Shown piece by piece: positions 17,423 through 29,045 of a stretch of DNA of 64,000 bases. The stretch lies in the NCBI GenBank assembly GCA_016719645.1, contig JADJYS010000002.1, positions 186,001 to 250,000 on the forward strand. The letters run 5' to 3'. The notes beneath the pieces are model-generated. The model was not told the origin of the DNA. It searched no databases and saw nothing but the letters and a program-made list of their open reading frames with translations. The number at the start of each line of letters is the position of its first letter. Within the stretch, counting starts at the first letter, position 1. The DNA comes from a bacterium (GTDB lineage: Bacteria > Krumholzibacteriota > Krumholzibacteriia > LZORAL124-64-63). The position numbers and the translations under genes were made by a program.

Positions 17423-19720
17423 ATGACCATGAGGGCACTTCTGGCGACGGTGATCCTGTCGCTGCTGATCGGCGCGCTGCCCGCGGCAGGCGAGACCCCC
17501 AACGAGGTCTGCGCCCTGGACTCGCTGCGGCTGGTCTCGCCGGCCTCGCTCGACATCACGCTGTCGACCACGGGCCGGTTCGGGGCCCAGATCTCCTGGC
17601 CCGCCATCGACGACGCGGCCTCGACCTGCGCGGTGCCGCTCGACACCGCGGGCCTCGGCTTCCTGGTGAGCCTGGACGGGGCCTACAAGGACGAGTTCGA
17701 CCGCGAGCTGCTGTGCACCAGCCTCTTCGGCGGCGAGGTCGGATCCGGCACCGAGAACAGCGTCCTGATCTCCTGGTCCAACCTGAACCAGTCGGTCACC
17801 GGCCGCATCCTCGGCGAGATCAACCTCAGCAACAACGGCGGCGTCCTGGCCATGGGGGAGGACGGCGCCTGGGCGCAGGTCAACGGCGGCCTGCCCCCCT
17901 TCCTCTCGAAGGTCGACGTCATCGCCCTGGCGGAAGCCCCGAGCTCGCCCGGGACGCTGCTGGCGGCCCTCAGCGACCGGCTGAACCGCGGGCTCTGGTA
18001 CAAGCCGGGCCCCGGCAGCGACTGGCGACGGCTGGCGAGCGAGATCTTCCAGGACGGTTCGCTCAACGACTCCGGGATCACGGCGCTGGTGTTCGCGCCG
18101 GACGACGCCCAGACCTTCGTGGTGGGGACGAGCAAGAGCGGCGTCTACCTCACCCGCGACGGCGGTCAGAGCTTCACGCTGCAGCAGACGCAGTTCACGT
18201 CCGAAAGCGGCTGGAGCCTGCGGCGCGTGACCGACCTCGTCTGGAACCGCCCGGAGGCTCTCTACGTCGCCATCTCCAGCCTGGGCCTGTACGTCTCGGC
18301 CGACCGCGGCACGTCCTACTCGAATCTGGAGACGCTGCGCGTGCCGCAGAACTTCCCGACCGGCGGCGGCACGACGCCGCCGACGATCAACCGGGTCGTC
18401 GACCAGGGCGGGCGGCTGCTGGTGGCGGTCAACACCTTCGGGCTCTACACCAGCGACGACGGCGGCGTCAGCTGGAACTGGTCCTGGGACGAGCTGCTCG
18501 ATCCCGGCGCCGTGCCCATCAGCGTGACGGACCTCGCCGTCGACCCGGCCGACCCCCAGCGGATCATGGCCGGCACGACGGACAAGGGGCTCTGGTGGAC
18601 GGGCAACGCCGGCCGCGTCTGGAACCGGGTCGGCGCCTCCGTCGCCTGGCCGGATCCCGCGACCCGCCCGGCCATCCGCTCGCTCGTGCTCGACGTCGCG
18701 CGCGGCATCTACCTGGCGACCGCCGACGGCTTCGGCGTCCTGACCTGCGCCCGCGACGACACCGTCTGGACGGAGAGCGGCCTCGCCCAGCCCGCCAACC
18801 GCTCCCTGACGCGGCTGTTCGGCACCTCCCTGGCCGGCGTGCGCTACTGGCTCGCCACCTACGGCGGCGGCATCTACGTGCCCGGCACGCCGCTGCGCCT
18901 GACCGACACCATCCGCAAGGCCCAGACGGACCTCGCCTACCAGGACCTCGACTTCGGTCTCACGGTCTCCTTCGGCGCCGGCACGGTGGCCGATTCGACG
19001 AGCTTCTCGCTGCTCGCGCAGGACTTCCAGGGCTACGCCGTGTGGCGCAGCGAGGGAACGGACCCCGACGCGATGCAGCTGATCGGCTTCTACGACAAGT
19101 CCAACCCCGAGTCCTGCATCGAGGGCTACTGCGGCGACACCAGCTACAACATCCAGCCCAACTGCTACGCCGAGAAGCGCGCCGCCTGCTTCGATTTCGG
19201 CGATCCCCAGACCGTGAAGTTCTTCGACGACACGATCTACGAGGGCTTCGACTACTACTACGCCGTCACGACCTTCGACTACGGCAACATCGCGACCGCC
19301 TCGCCGACCTCGCTGACGGCCGAGCGCCTCTACTCGACACGCTTCCAGGACGACGCGCTCTCGCTGTTCGGCGGCCCGGGCAACCGCCAGCGCTTCTTCG
19401 TGGCGCAGCCCGCGGCGGACGCCGTGGACGGCCCCGAGATCTTCGCCTACCCCAACCCCCTGCGCCAGGCGGCGGGTTTCAGCGGTTCGGAGGGCGAGAA
19501 GGTCACCTTCAAGAACCTGCCGCCCGGCAGCCGTGTCCAGGTCTTCACCCTCGACGGCGACCAGGTGGCCGACCTCGGCCCGGAGTCGCAGATCGACAAC
19601 CTGATGCCCTGGGTCACCCGCAACGCCCACGGGGACCTGCTCGCCTCCGACGTGTACATCTACAAGGTGGAGATGCCGGCGCGCGAGGACTTCTACGGCA
19701 AGGTCGTGATCATCCGCTGA
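17423..19720 (+). CDS. Secreted BNR/Asp-box beta-propeller-like protein
   Basis: This 765-residue protein has a signal peptide (MRALLATVILSLLIGALPAAG). From about residue 150 it has at least four repeats of the Asp-box type: VYLTRDGGQSF, LYVSADRGTSY, LYTSDDGGVSW and LWWTGNAGRVW. This pattern is seen in sialidase/Vps10-like beta-propellers. The region after residue 500 contains paired cysteines (ESCIEGYCGD, NCYAEKRAAC) and a fibronectin-like stretch. The end has a FlgD-like tail (FAYPNPLRQ ... VQVFTLDGDQVADL ... VYIYKVEMP). The start at 17423 is preferred over 17429 because of GGAG seven bases before it. Its ligand is unknown; catalytic sialidase residues are not evident. Confidence 0.75.
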   Translation: MTMRALLATVILSLLIGALPAAGETPNEVCALDSLRLVSPASLDITLSTTGRFGAQISWPAIDDAASTCAVPLDTAGLGFLVSLDGAYKDEFDRELLCTSLFGGEVGSGTENSVLISWSNLNQSVTGRILGEINLSNNGGVLAMGEDGAWAQVNGGLPPFLSKVDVIALAEAPSSPGTLLAALSDRLNRGLWYKPGPGSDWRRLASEIFQDGSLNDSGITALVFAPDDAQTFVVGTSKSGVYLTRDGGQSFTLQQTQFTSESGWSLRRVTDLVWNRPEALYVAISSLGLYVSADRGTSYSNLETLRVPQNFPTGGGTTPPTINRVVDQGGRLLVAVNTFGLYTSDDGGVSWNWSWDELLDPGAVPISVTDLAVDPADPQRIMAGTTDKGLWWTGNAGRVWNRVGASVAWPDPATRPAIRSLVLDVARGIYLATADGFGVLTCARDDTVWTESGLAQPANRSLTRLFGTSLAGVRYWLATYGGGIYVPGTPLRLTDTIRKAQTDLAYQDLDFGLTVSFGAGTVADSTSFSLLAQDFQGYAVWRSEGTDPDAMQLIGFYDKSNPESCIEGYCGDTSYNIQPNCYAEKRAACFDFGDPQTVKFFDDTIYEGFDYYYAVTTFDYGNIATASPTSLTAERLYSTRFQDDALSLFGGPGNRQRFFVAQPAADAVDGPEIFAYPNPLRQAAGFSGSEGEKVTFKNLPPGSRVQVFTLDGDQVADLGPESQIDNLMPWVTRNAHGDLLASDVYIYKVEMPAREDFYGKVVIIR

Positions 19721-19756
19721 CCCGGCCCCGCGAGGGAGCGTCGGCACATCCGTTCT

Positions 19757-19781
19757 GGCCCGGCGCCGCCGCCGGGCCATT
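19757..19781 (+). terminator. Terminator after the propeller gene
   Basis: A perfect nine-base GC stem (19757-19765 with 19770-19778, loop CCGC) is followed by ATTTC. It separates the envelope island from ppdK. Confidence 0.6.
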
Positions 19782-19845
19782 TCACCGCAGACGAGCGGGC
19801 TCCCTCGCCGGAGGCCCGGAACGCAGCACACGGGAGGCAAGCACG

Positions 19846-22530
<2,685 letters not shown>

Positions 22531-22531
22531 G

Positions 22532-24736
22532 GTGAGCCTGGCCTGGGCCATCCCGGCGGCCTGGCTGCCGTTGCTGGCCCTGTTCGCGGTGGCGGCGGCC
22601 CTCTGGGTCCGCCGCCACTATCTTGCCACGGAACCGCTCGCGCCCCGCGGCGCGCGCCGCCTGCTGGCGGGGCTGCGCACCGCCGCCGTCGTGCTGCTGC
22701 TGGTCGCGATCGCCGGGCCGCGGTGGCAGCGGTCCGGCGACGTCGCGCTGCCCCCCGAAGCCGTGATCGTGATCGAGGATTCCGCCAGCATGGCCCTGCG
22801 CGACGATCCCGGCGGGGCGGACCGCTGGCGGCAGGCCGGCTTCTGGGCGGCGCGGGTCGAATCCCTGCTGGCGCGGCGCGAACCGCCGGTCAGCACGACG
22901 GTCCTGCGCGGCAACGGGCTGGCGGCGACGCGCGCCCTGGCCGAAGCCGCCGGTGAGCCCCCCGCAGCCGTGGGCACGGACCTCGGCCGCCTCGCCGCCG
23001 TGACGGCGCGGGCCTGGTCCGCCCGGAACCTGCGGGCCCTGGTCGTGGTGAGCGACGGGCAGGAGACGCAGTCCGCCGCCGAGGGCCCCGTCGCGCCCAC
23101 GGACGGCGCCCTGCCGGTGCTGATCGGCGTCGGCGATCCCGCCGGCCCCCCCGACCTGGAACTCGCGGATCTGAACTACCCGGAAACGGCCCACGTCGGC
23201 GACCGGGTCGTGGTCGAGGCCTTGGTGGGCCTGCGCGGCCCGCCGCGCCGCGGTGACCTGCGGCTGCGGCTCGCCCTGGTCCAGGGGGCCGACACGCTGG
23301 CGACGGTCACGGCGGTCGCCGGCCCCGACGATCCCACGCTGCGCGCCGACCTCGCCTTCGTCCCCCGCACCGCGGGGCTCCAGGTCGCGCGCCTGCTGGT
23401 GGCCCCCCTGGTCAACGAGCGGTACCTCGCCAACAACGAGGTGTCCCTGGCCGTGGCCGTCCGGCAGGACCGCGAGAAGCTGCTGCTGATCGCGGGGCGG
23501 CCCGATTGGAACGTCCGCCTGCTCGCCCAGGCGGCGGCGCTGGAGCGACGCCTGACGCTCGACGTCGCCCATCCCGGGCAGGCGGGGGCGCTGTTGAACG
23601 GCGAGGCCTGGGCGCCGCCGCGAGGCGCCGCGGCCTGGACCGCCTGGGACGGCGTGATCCTGCTCGGGGACACGGGACCGCTCGGCGGTTTCGACGCGGC
23701 GGGGCTCGCCGCCGCCGTGAAGGACGGACTGGGGCTGCTGGTGATCGCGTCCCCGGCGACCGTCTTCCCGTCGGAACTGGCCGAGCTCTTCCCGGTCGAA
23801 CGCGTCGGGAGCCGCGGCGTCGCCGGAGGATCGCTGCTGGTGCGGCGCGAGGAGGCCGGCCAAGCCCTGATGTCCGGTCTGCCGACCGATGCCGCAGCCT
23901 GGGCTTGGCTGCCGCCCCTGGGTCCGGTCGCGCCCGCGCGGGCGCGGCCGGAGGCCAAGGTCCTGCTGACGGTGAGCGGTGACGACGGCGCGGGGCGGAC
24001 GCCGCTGCTCGCGCTCGGCGCCGCCGGCGCCGGATCGGTCGCCTGGCTGGGCACGGACGAGCTGTGGACGCTGGCGTTCTGGCAGCCTCCCGCGAGCGCG
24101 GGGGAGGTGCCCGAGCACCCCGTGCGCCGCCTGGCCCGCAACCTGCTCGTGTGGACGGCCGCCGGGGACGAGCTCGGCGGCGTGACGATCGCCGGCCACC
24201 GCACCCTCTACCGCGAGGGCGAAGCCATCCGGGTCGAGACCCAGGTGCGCGACCTGCGGGGCGAGGGGACGACGGGCGCGATCGCGCTGGAGCTGCGGGA
24301 GGACGCGCCGGACGCGCCCCCGCAGGCGTTCACGCCGGTCGCGGTGCCCGGCGCGGCCGGCCGCGGCCGCGTGACGCTGCCGCCGCAGGCGCCGGGCCGC
24401 TACCGGCTGCGGCCCGTCGCCGCCGGCACGGACTCGGCGCTCGGTCCGACGCGCGAATTCGCCGTGGTGGCCGCCAGGCCCGAGGAGGCCCAGGTGCGTC
24501 AGGACCGGCGGCGCCTGCGCGCCCTGGCCGCCGCCTGGGGTGGGCACTACGTGGACGGGAACGCGCCGGACGCCGCCCGCGCCCTGTCCGGTGTCCTGGA
24601 GGGCGCCGACTGGTCCCCGGCCATGGTCGAGCGCAGGTCCGAAGTCCGTCTCGCCCGCGGCTGGTTCCTGATCGTGGCCGCGACGCTGCTGCTCGGCGCG
24701 GAGTGGGCCATCCGCCGCTGGCGCGGCATGCTCTAA
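22532..24736 (+). CDS. Membrane protein with VWA-like domain (BatA/aerotolerance-like layout)
   Basis: The 734-residue product starts at a GTG one base after the ppdK stop, so it is probably translationally coupled. Two N-terminal helices (about 8-25 and 46-63) precede a VWA-like fold with the metal-site motif reading EDSASM (first Asp replaced by Glu), TDLGRLAA and LVVVSDGQET. A middle region resembles glutamine-amidotransferase-like segments (KLLLIAGRPDWNVRLLAQAA). A C-terminal helix lies near residues 709-727. This is the layout of large BatA-like proteins seen in FCB and planctomycete genomes. The function is unknown. Confidence 0.7.
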   Translation: MSLAWAIPAAWLPLLALFAVAAALWVRRHYLATEPLAPRGARRLLAGLRTAAVVLLLVAIAGPRWQRSGDVALPPEAVIVIEDSASMALRDDPGGADRWRQAGFWAARVESLLARREPPVSTTVLRGNGLAATRALAEAAGEPPAAVGTDLGRLAAVTARAWSARNLRALVVVSDGQETQSAAEGPVAPTDGALPVLIGVGDPAGPPDLELADLNYPETAHVGDRVVVEALVGLRGPPRRGDLRLRLALVQGADTLATVTAVAGPDDPTLRADLAFVPRTAGLQVARLLVAPLVNERYLANNEVSLAVAVRQDREKLLLIAGRPDWNVRLLAQAAALERRLTLDVAHPGQAGALLNGEAWAPPRGAAAWTAWDGVILLGDTGPLGGFDAAGLAAAVKDGLGLLVIASPATVFPSELAELFPVERVGSRGVAGGSLLVRREEAGQALMSGLPTDAAAWAWLPPLGPVAPARARPEAKVLLTVSGDDGAGRTPLLALGAAGAGSVAWLGTDELWTLAFWQPPASAGEVPEHPVRRLARNLLVWTAAGDELGGVTIAGHRTLYREGEAIRVETQVRDLRGEGTTGAIALELREDAPDAPPQAFTPVAVPGAAGRGRVTLPPQAPGRYRLRPVAAGTDSALGPTREFAVVAARPEEAQVRQDRRRLRALAAAWGGHYVDGNAPDAARALSGVLEGADWSPAMVERRSEVRLARGWFLIVAATLLLGAEWAIRRWRGML

Positions 24737-24809
24737 CCCGCCTCGAACCTCCCGGCGTCCCTCCCGGAAGCTGGATCCGACCCTGCCACGCACGAACGTC
24801 CCCGCGCCC

Positions 24810-26531
24810 GTGGCGGCGCTGGCCGCCCTGCTGCTGTTCGCCCGCGTCGGAGCCGCCGCTCTGGTCCTCAACGAAGTCCTCTACGATCCGCCGGGCGCGG
24901 ACGGCGGGGCGGAGTTCGTGGAACTGCTGAACGCCGGCGCCGAGACGCTGGATCTCGCCGGCGTGCGGTTGGAGTTCGCCAACGGCGCCGCAGCTCCCGT
25001 GTGGGAGCGTCGCTGGGAGGGGGCGGCGGGCGACAGCCTGGCGCCGGGCGCCCGGTGGCTGATCGCCGATTCGGGTTGGACTGGAACGGATGTTCCCAAC
25101 ATCTTGGTATCGCTTCGATTGCAGAACGGTCCCGATGCGGTGCGCCTCCGCCGGGGCGAGGTCGTGCTCGATCGTCTCGGCTACGGCGACCTGTCGGATC
25201 CGGCCTTCTTCGAAACGGCGCCGCACCCGGGGAGCGCCGCCGCCTCCCTGGGTCGCCGGCCGGACGGAGCGGACAGCGACCGCAACGACCGCGACTGGGT
25301 CGTCTGCAACGAGCCGACGCCGGGCCGGCCCAACTTCCCGGACCATGCCTGGCGCCTGCGCTCGGTCACCGCCGAGCCGCCGAGCCTGCCGGCTCCCGGC
25401 TGCGCGGTGGCGTTCGACGTCATCCTGGGCAACACGGGGCTGGCCGCGATCCCGCCCGGGAACGCGACCCTGACCGCGACCCGGGCCGGCGGCGGCGAGG
25501 TGATCTCCGCAACGGCAGCCTGGCCGGGATCGGCGCCTCAGGCCGAGGCGATGCTCAGATTCGTCCTGGATCCCGCCTTCAATGGAAATCTGAATCTAAC
25601 TCTCGAACTCACTGCACCAGATGTCGTTATCCAGCCGCTGCTTCTCGGTATCTATCATGTGGGCCCGGCGCCGTTGTCGATCTGGGAGGTGATGGCCAGC
25701 CCCCGGGACAGCGACGGCGAATGGCTGGAACTGGCCGCAGGCCCGGACGGACCCGTCGAACTCGCCGACTATTTCCTTTCCGAGGCGGGGGGCGCGCTGC
25801 TGCGCCTGCCTTCGCGGACGCTGTTGCCCGGCGAGCGCGTGGTGCTGGCGCAGGACGCCGCCGCCTGCCGGGACTGGTGGCAGAGCGTGCTGGACGCCGG
25901 TGCGCCGCCGCCCTGCCCCGACCTGCCGGTCCTGCCCGCCCTCGCCGAACTCCCCGGCGCCTGGCCGTCCCTGAACAACACCCCGGCCGGGGACCGGCCC
26001 TACGCGGAGCGGCTGCACATCCACGGCGCCGGCGGCGAGGTCCTGGACCACGCGACGCTCGGCGCCCGCGGGACGGTCGTGACCCGCGGCCGCAGCCTCG
26101 AACGCCGCGCCGGCGCGGCCGCGGGCGATCCGGCCGATCTCTGGGGCGCCTGCCTGGCGGCGGCGGGGGCGACGCCGGGCTGCCGCAACAGCCTCGAGGA
26201 ACCGTGGCGGGTGCCGGCCGGCGAGTTGGCGGCGACGCCCGGCGTCTTCGCGGCCGGTGGCGGCGGCGTCAGCTTCACGCTCGAGATCGCGGCGCCCGCG
26301 TCGGCCTGGCGGCTCGCGGTGTGGGACCTCTGGGGCCGGCGCGTGAGGGACCTCGGCGGCGACGAACTCGGAGCCGGCCGACGGCACGTCGCCTGGGACG
26401 GCCGGGACGACGCGGGGGAGCACGTGCCGCCGGGTCCCTACATCGCCGTGCTCTCGAGGCTGGAGCCCGGGGGCGGCCGGCGGGACCAGCGGCGGCTGCT
26501 GGTGGTGGCGTCGCCCCGGGTGGAACCGTGA
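24810..26531 (+). CDS. Secreted lamin-tail-domain protein with FlgD-like tail
   Basis: The 573-residue product has a hydrophobic N terminus (VAALAALLLFARVGAAA). It then begins a lamin-tail domain typical of bacterial secreted proteins: LVLNEVLYDPPGADGGAEFVELLNAG, GVRLEFANG and LAPGARWLIAD. A second, weaker lamin-tail unit follows (LSIWEVMASPRDSDGEWLELAAG). The C terminus has a FlgD-Ig-like unit (WRLAVWDLWGRRVRDLGG ... HVAWDGRDDAGEHVPPGPYIAVL). The start is uncertain: GTG 24810 is the first usual codon, but it lacks a good ribosome binding site and leaves the signal peptide without basic residues. A non-standard upstream start near 24783 would add LPRTNVPAP. Confidence 0.7.
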   Translation: MAALAALLLFARVGAAALVLNEVLYDPPGADGGAEFVELLNAGAETLDLAGVRLEFANGAAAPVWERRWEGAAGDSLAPGARWLIADSGWTGTDVPNILVSLRLQNGPDAVRLRRGEVVLDRLGYGDLSDPAFFETAPHPGSAAASLGRRPDGADSDRNDRDWVVCNEPTPGRPNFPDHAWRLRSVTAEPPSLPAPGCAVAFDVILGNTGLAAIPPGNATLTATRAGGGEVISATAAWPGSAPQAEAMLRFVLDPAFNGNLNLTLELTAPDVVIQPLLLGIYHVGPAPLSIWEVMASPRDSDGEWLELAAGPDGPVELADYFLSEAGGALLRLPSRTLLPGERVVLAQDAAACRDWWQSVLDAGAPPPCPDLPVLPALAELPGAWPSLNNTPAGDRPYAERLHIHGAGGEVLDHATLGARGTVVTRGRSLERRAGAAAGDPADLWGACLAAAGATPGCRNSLEEPWRVPAGELAATPGVFAAGGGGVSFTLEIAAPASAWRLAVWDLWGRRVRDLGGDELGAGRRHVAWDGRDDAGEHVPPGPYIAVLSRLEPGGGRRDQRRLLVVASPRVEP

Positions 26532-27355
26532 GCGCGCCCCGCCTCGCGGCTGTCGTCCTGCTGGCGGCGTGCGCGTCCGTCATCGCCGCGCGACCGGCGG
26601 CGTCGGGCGTCCGCGACTTCGACGACGGCTGGTGCGGTGGTCCGGCGGAATCGGCCGAGCTGCTGGGCGGGCCCGCGCGCGCCGGTCTCTGGTCGGCCTG
26701 CGGCCTCGCCCGCCTGCACGGGCTGGAGGACCTGCCGCTGCGACGTCTGGCGGCGGGTCTGCGCGCCGCCGCCTGGTCGTCGACGCTGTCGTGGCAGAGG
26801 CTGGGCGGCGAGGTCTGGCACGAGGACCAGGTCGACCTGTGCGCCGCCCGCGCCGTGGCGGGGAGCGGACCGCCTGGGGGCGGCGGCGCCGTGGGTGCGG
26901 TCCGGCCCTGGTGCGGCCTGGCGCTGCGCTGGCGACGGCCGTGCTACGCCGCGCTGGCGACGGGCGCCAGCCTGGATGTCGCGCCGCAGGCCGGCCTCGC
27001 CCGCGGCCGGTTCTCGGGCTCGCTCCAGGCGGTCCCCCTGACCCTGCGCCGCGGCCCGGAAGCCGTCGGGCCGCGGCCCTGGCTTGGCGCGCGCTGGCAC
27101 GACGCGAACTGGAGCGCCGCCGTCGAGTTGCAGCGCGACGACCGCGGCGCCGCGGCCTGGCGGGCGGGCGGCGAACTGCACCTCGGCGCGGTGTTCAGCT
27201 GGGGGCTCGTCGCCGACGGCGGCAGCGGCGCCGCCGGTCTGACCACCGCCTGGCGGCGCGGCCGCCTGCTGGTGCGCACATCGCACGTCGTCCACCCGGC
27301 GCTCGGGACCACGCACCGCTGGGACCTGGTCGTGTTCCCCCTGGTGACGTCGTGA
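26528..27355 (+). CDS. Secreted or outer-membrane protein of unknown function
   Basis: The 275-residue product starts at GTG 26528, overlapping the preceding stop (GTGA). A signal-like N terminus (LAAVVLLAACASVIAARPAASG) could be cut by signal peptidase I or, at AAC, by signal peptidase II. The remainder alternates polar and hydrophobic residues with many Trp, Gly and Arg (GGEVWHEDQVDL, GARWHDANWSAAVELQRDD, GELHLGAVFSWGLVADGG). This suggests antiparallel strands of a small beta-barrel. It ends in an aromatic and hydrophobic strand (WDLVVFPLVTS), as outer-membrane proteins often do. No family is recognised. Confidence 0.6.
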   Translation: MSAPRLAAVVLLAACASVIAARPAASGVRDFDDGWCGGPAESAELLGGPARAGLWSACGLARLHGLEDLPLRRLAAGLRAAAWSSTLSWQRLGGEVWHEDQVDLCAARAVAGSGPPGGGGAVGAVRPWCGLALRWRRPCYAALATGASLDVAPQAGLARGRFSGSLQAVPLTLRRGPEAVGPRPWLGARWHDANWSAAVELQRDDRGAAAWRAGGELHLGAVFSWGLVADGGSGAAGLTTAWRRGRLLVRTSHVVHPALGTTHRWDLVVFPLVTS

Positions 27356-28942
27356 GGGGGCGCAGCGCCGGGCTCGCCGCGGCGTGGCTGTCGCTGGCGT
27401 GCGTCCCGCCGCGGGCTTCCGGGCAGCCCGTGCCCGTTGCGTCCCCCGCGGCGGTGGAACAACCCGCGGACAGCCTCGCCGCCGCCCTGGACCGGTTGGA
27501 GCCGTCCGACCTGCAGGAGGCCCTGGCCTGGCTGGATGCCGAATCCGCCGGGGAGCCCGGCAACGTGGGCGAGGCGCGCCCGCGGCGGAGCGGCGGCGGC
27601 CTCTGGCGCGTCGCCGCGCGCAGCACGGCGGCGGGAGGCCGCTGGGAACTCGGGCGCCGCAGCGGGCTCGGCGAATTCCGCCTGCGCGGCGGCGATGGTG
27701 CGGCGCCTTCCGGCGGGATCGGTCTGCAGCGGGAGGGTGCGTCCGTGCTGGCCGGCGACCTCAGCTTGCAAGCGGGACTCGGTCTGCTGCTGTCGGGCGC
27801 CGGCAGCTGGGCCGGACCGTCCACGCCCGGCGGGCTGCAGGGCGGGGTTCGTTCCGGGCTGCACCCGGGCGCCGCGGAGCGGCGCGGGCTGCGCGGCATC
27901 GTCGCGGCGGGGTGGGTGGGGCCCGTCGGGGTCACCGCCTGGCGGGGGCGCGCCCGCGATGCCGCCGCGGCCTCGCGGACGGGCGCGGCCCTGACCTGCA
28001 CCGCCGGCGGTGGCCAGGGTGCGCTCGCCGTGACGTCTGAAGACGGGTCCGGCGGCGCGTCGCTGTCCGCCGCCTGGACGGGCGGCGACCTCACCCTCGC
28101 GGGAGAAGGTACGCTCTGGGGCGGGCTGGACGGCGGTTCCCGCAGGGCGGCCTGGGTCCTGGCGGGTCGCTGGCGGGCCGGCCGGCGCGCGACGGCCGAG
28201 GTGCAGGTCGCCGCGGCGCAGCCGGGAATCGCGCCCCGCGGCGGCCAACGCGCGGCGGCGCTCGTCGCCGACGAAGGCCGCGGCTGGCTGCTGCGCGTGC
28301 AGGGCCGCAGCGGCACCCTGAAGCTCGCCGCCTCCTGCGGGGCGGCGGCGCACGACGCCTGGTCCGAGGGCACGCCCCGCCTGACCGACGTGCGGCGCTG
28401 GTCCCTGGAAGCCGAGAGCGGCGACGGGCGCCGCCGCGGCGGCGCGAGTTTGCAAGGCCGCGCCGAGACGCGGCGGGGATGGGCCGATCGCATGCCCTGG
28501 CTGCCGCCGGCCCTGCTGTCGCGGCAAGAGGTCTGGCGCGCCGCGGCCTGGTTCGAGACCGTGTCCGGCCCCTGGCGCGGGCGCGTCGCCTGGCGGACGG
28601 TGCGGACCGTCGCCCGCGAGCCGCAAGGCGGCGGCGACGACGACCGGTCGGCGGTGTCGGTGTCGGTCGGCGCGTCGCCGCCGGACGGCTGGGGCTGGCG
28701 CTTCGTCCAGGTCTGGGCCTGGGGCGGCGGCGCCGACCTGCTGAGCGTCGAGTCCCCGGCCCCGGGGCTCGTGCTGCCCCGTCACTGGGGGCGGTGGCGC
28801 GACGAGCGCACACTCGGCGTCCACTGGCGCCGGGGGGGCGGGAGTGTCGTTCAGCGCTTCCTGCCGACGCCCCCAGCAACCGCAGGCCGCCGCGGACTGC
28901 GAAGTCCGGGCGACCGCCGCCCTGGGCTGGCACGGTCCGTGA
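27352..28942 (+). CDS. Probable outer-membrane barrel-like protein (frameshifted at a G7 tract)
   Basis: A GTG at 27352 overlaps the previous stop (GTGA). The N terminus is signal-like (GLAAAWLSLACVPPRASG). A short helical segment follows (LEPSDLQEALAWLDAE), then more than 400 residues of strand-like Gly/Trp/Ala-rich sequence. In the starting frame no stop occurs until 29361, which would overrun the promoter and 316 bases of the next gene. Moving one frame at the G7 tract (28832-28838) gives RRGAGVSFSAS ... ATAALGWHGP and a stop at 28942, with codon third positions again almost all G or C. The single extra G is therefore either a sequencing error or real variation. The function is unknown. 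Confidence 0.6.
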
Positions 28943-28954
28943 CCGTGGGCGGTT

Positions 28955-28983
28955 TTGACATCCCCCCGCAAGCCGTATACAAT
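28955..28983 (+). promoter_or_regulatory. Near-consensus sigma70 promoter of the aminotransferase gene
   Basis: TTGACA (28955-28960), a 17-base spacer and TACAAT (28978-28983) lie 13 bases after the inferred stop of the preceding gene. The predicted leader is about 55 bases. Confidence 0.8.
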
Positions 28984-29045
28984 TTGCGTTCACGGACGGC
29001 AGCGACGCGCCGCCGTGTCGCGATTCACGGAACCAGGGGGCGCCC

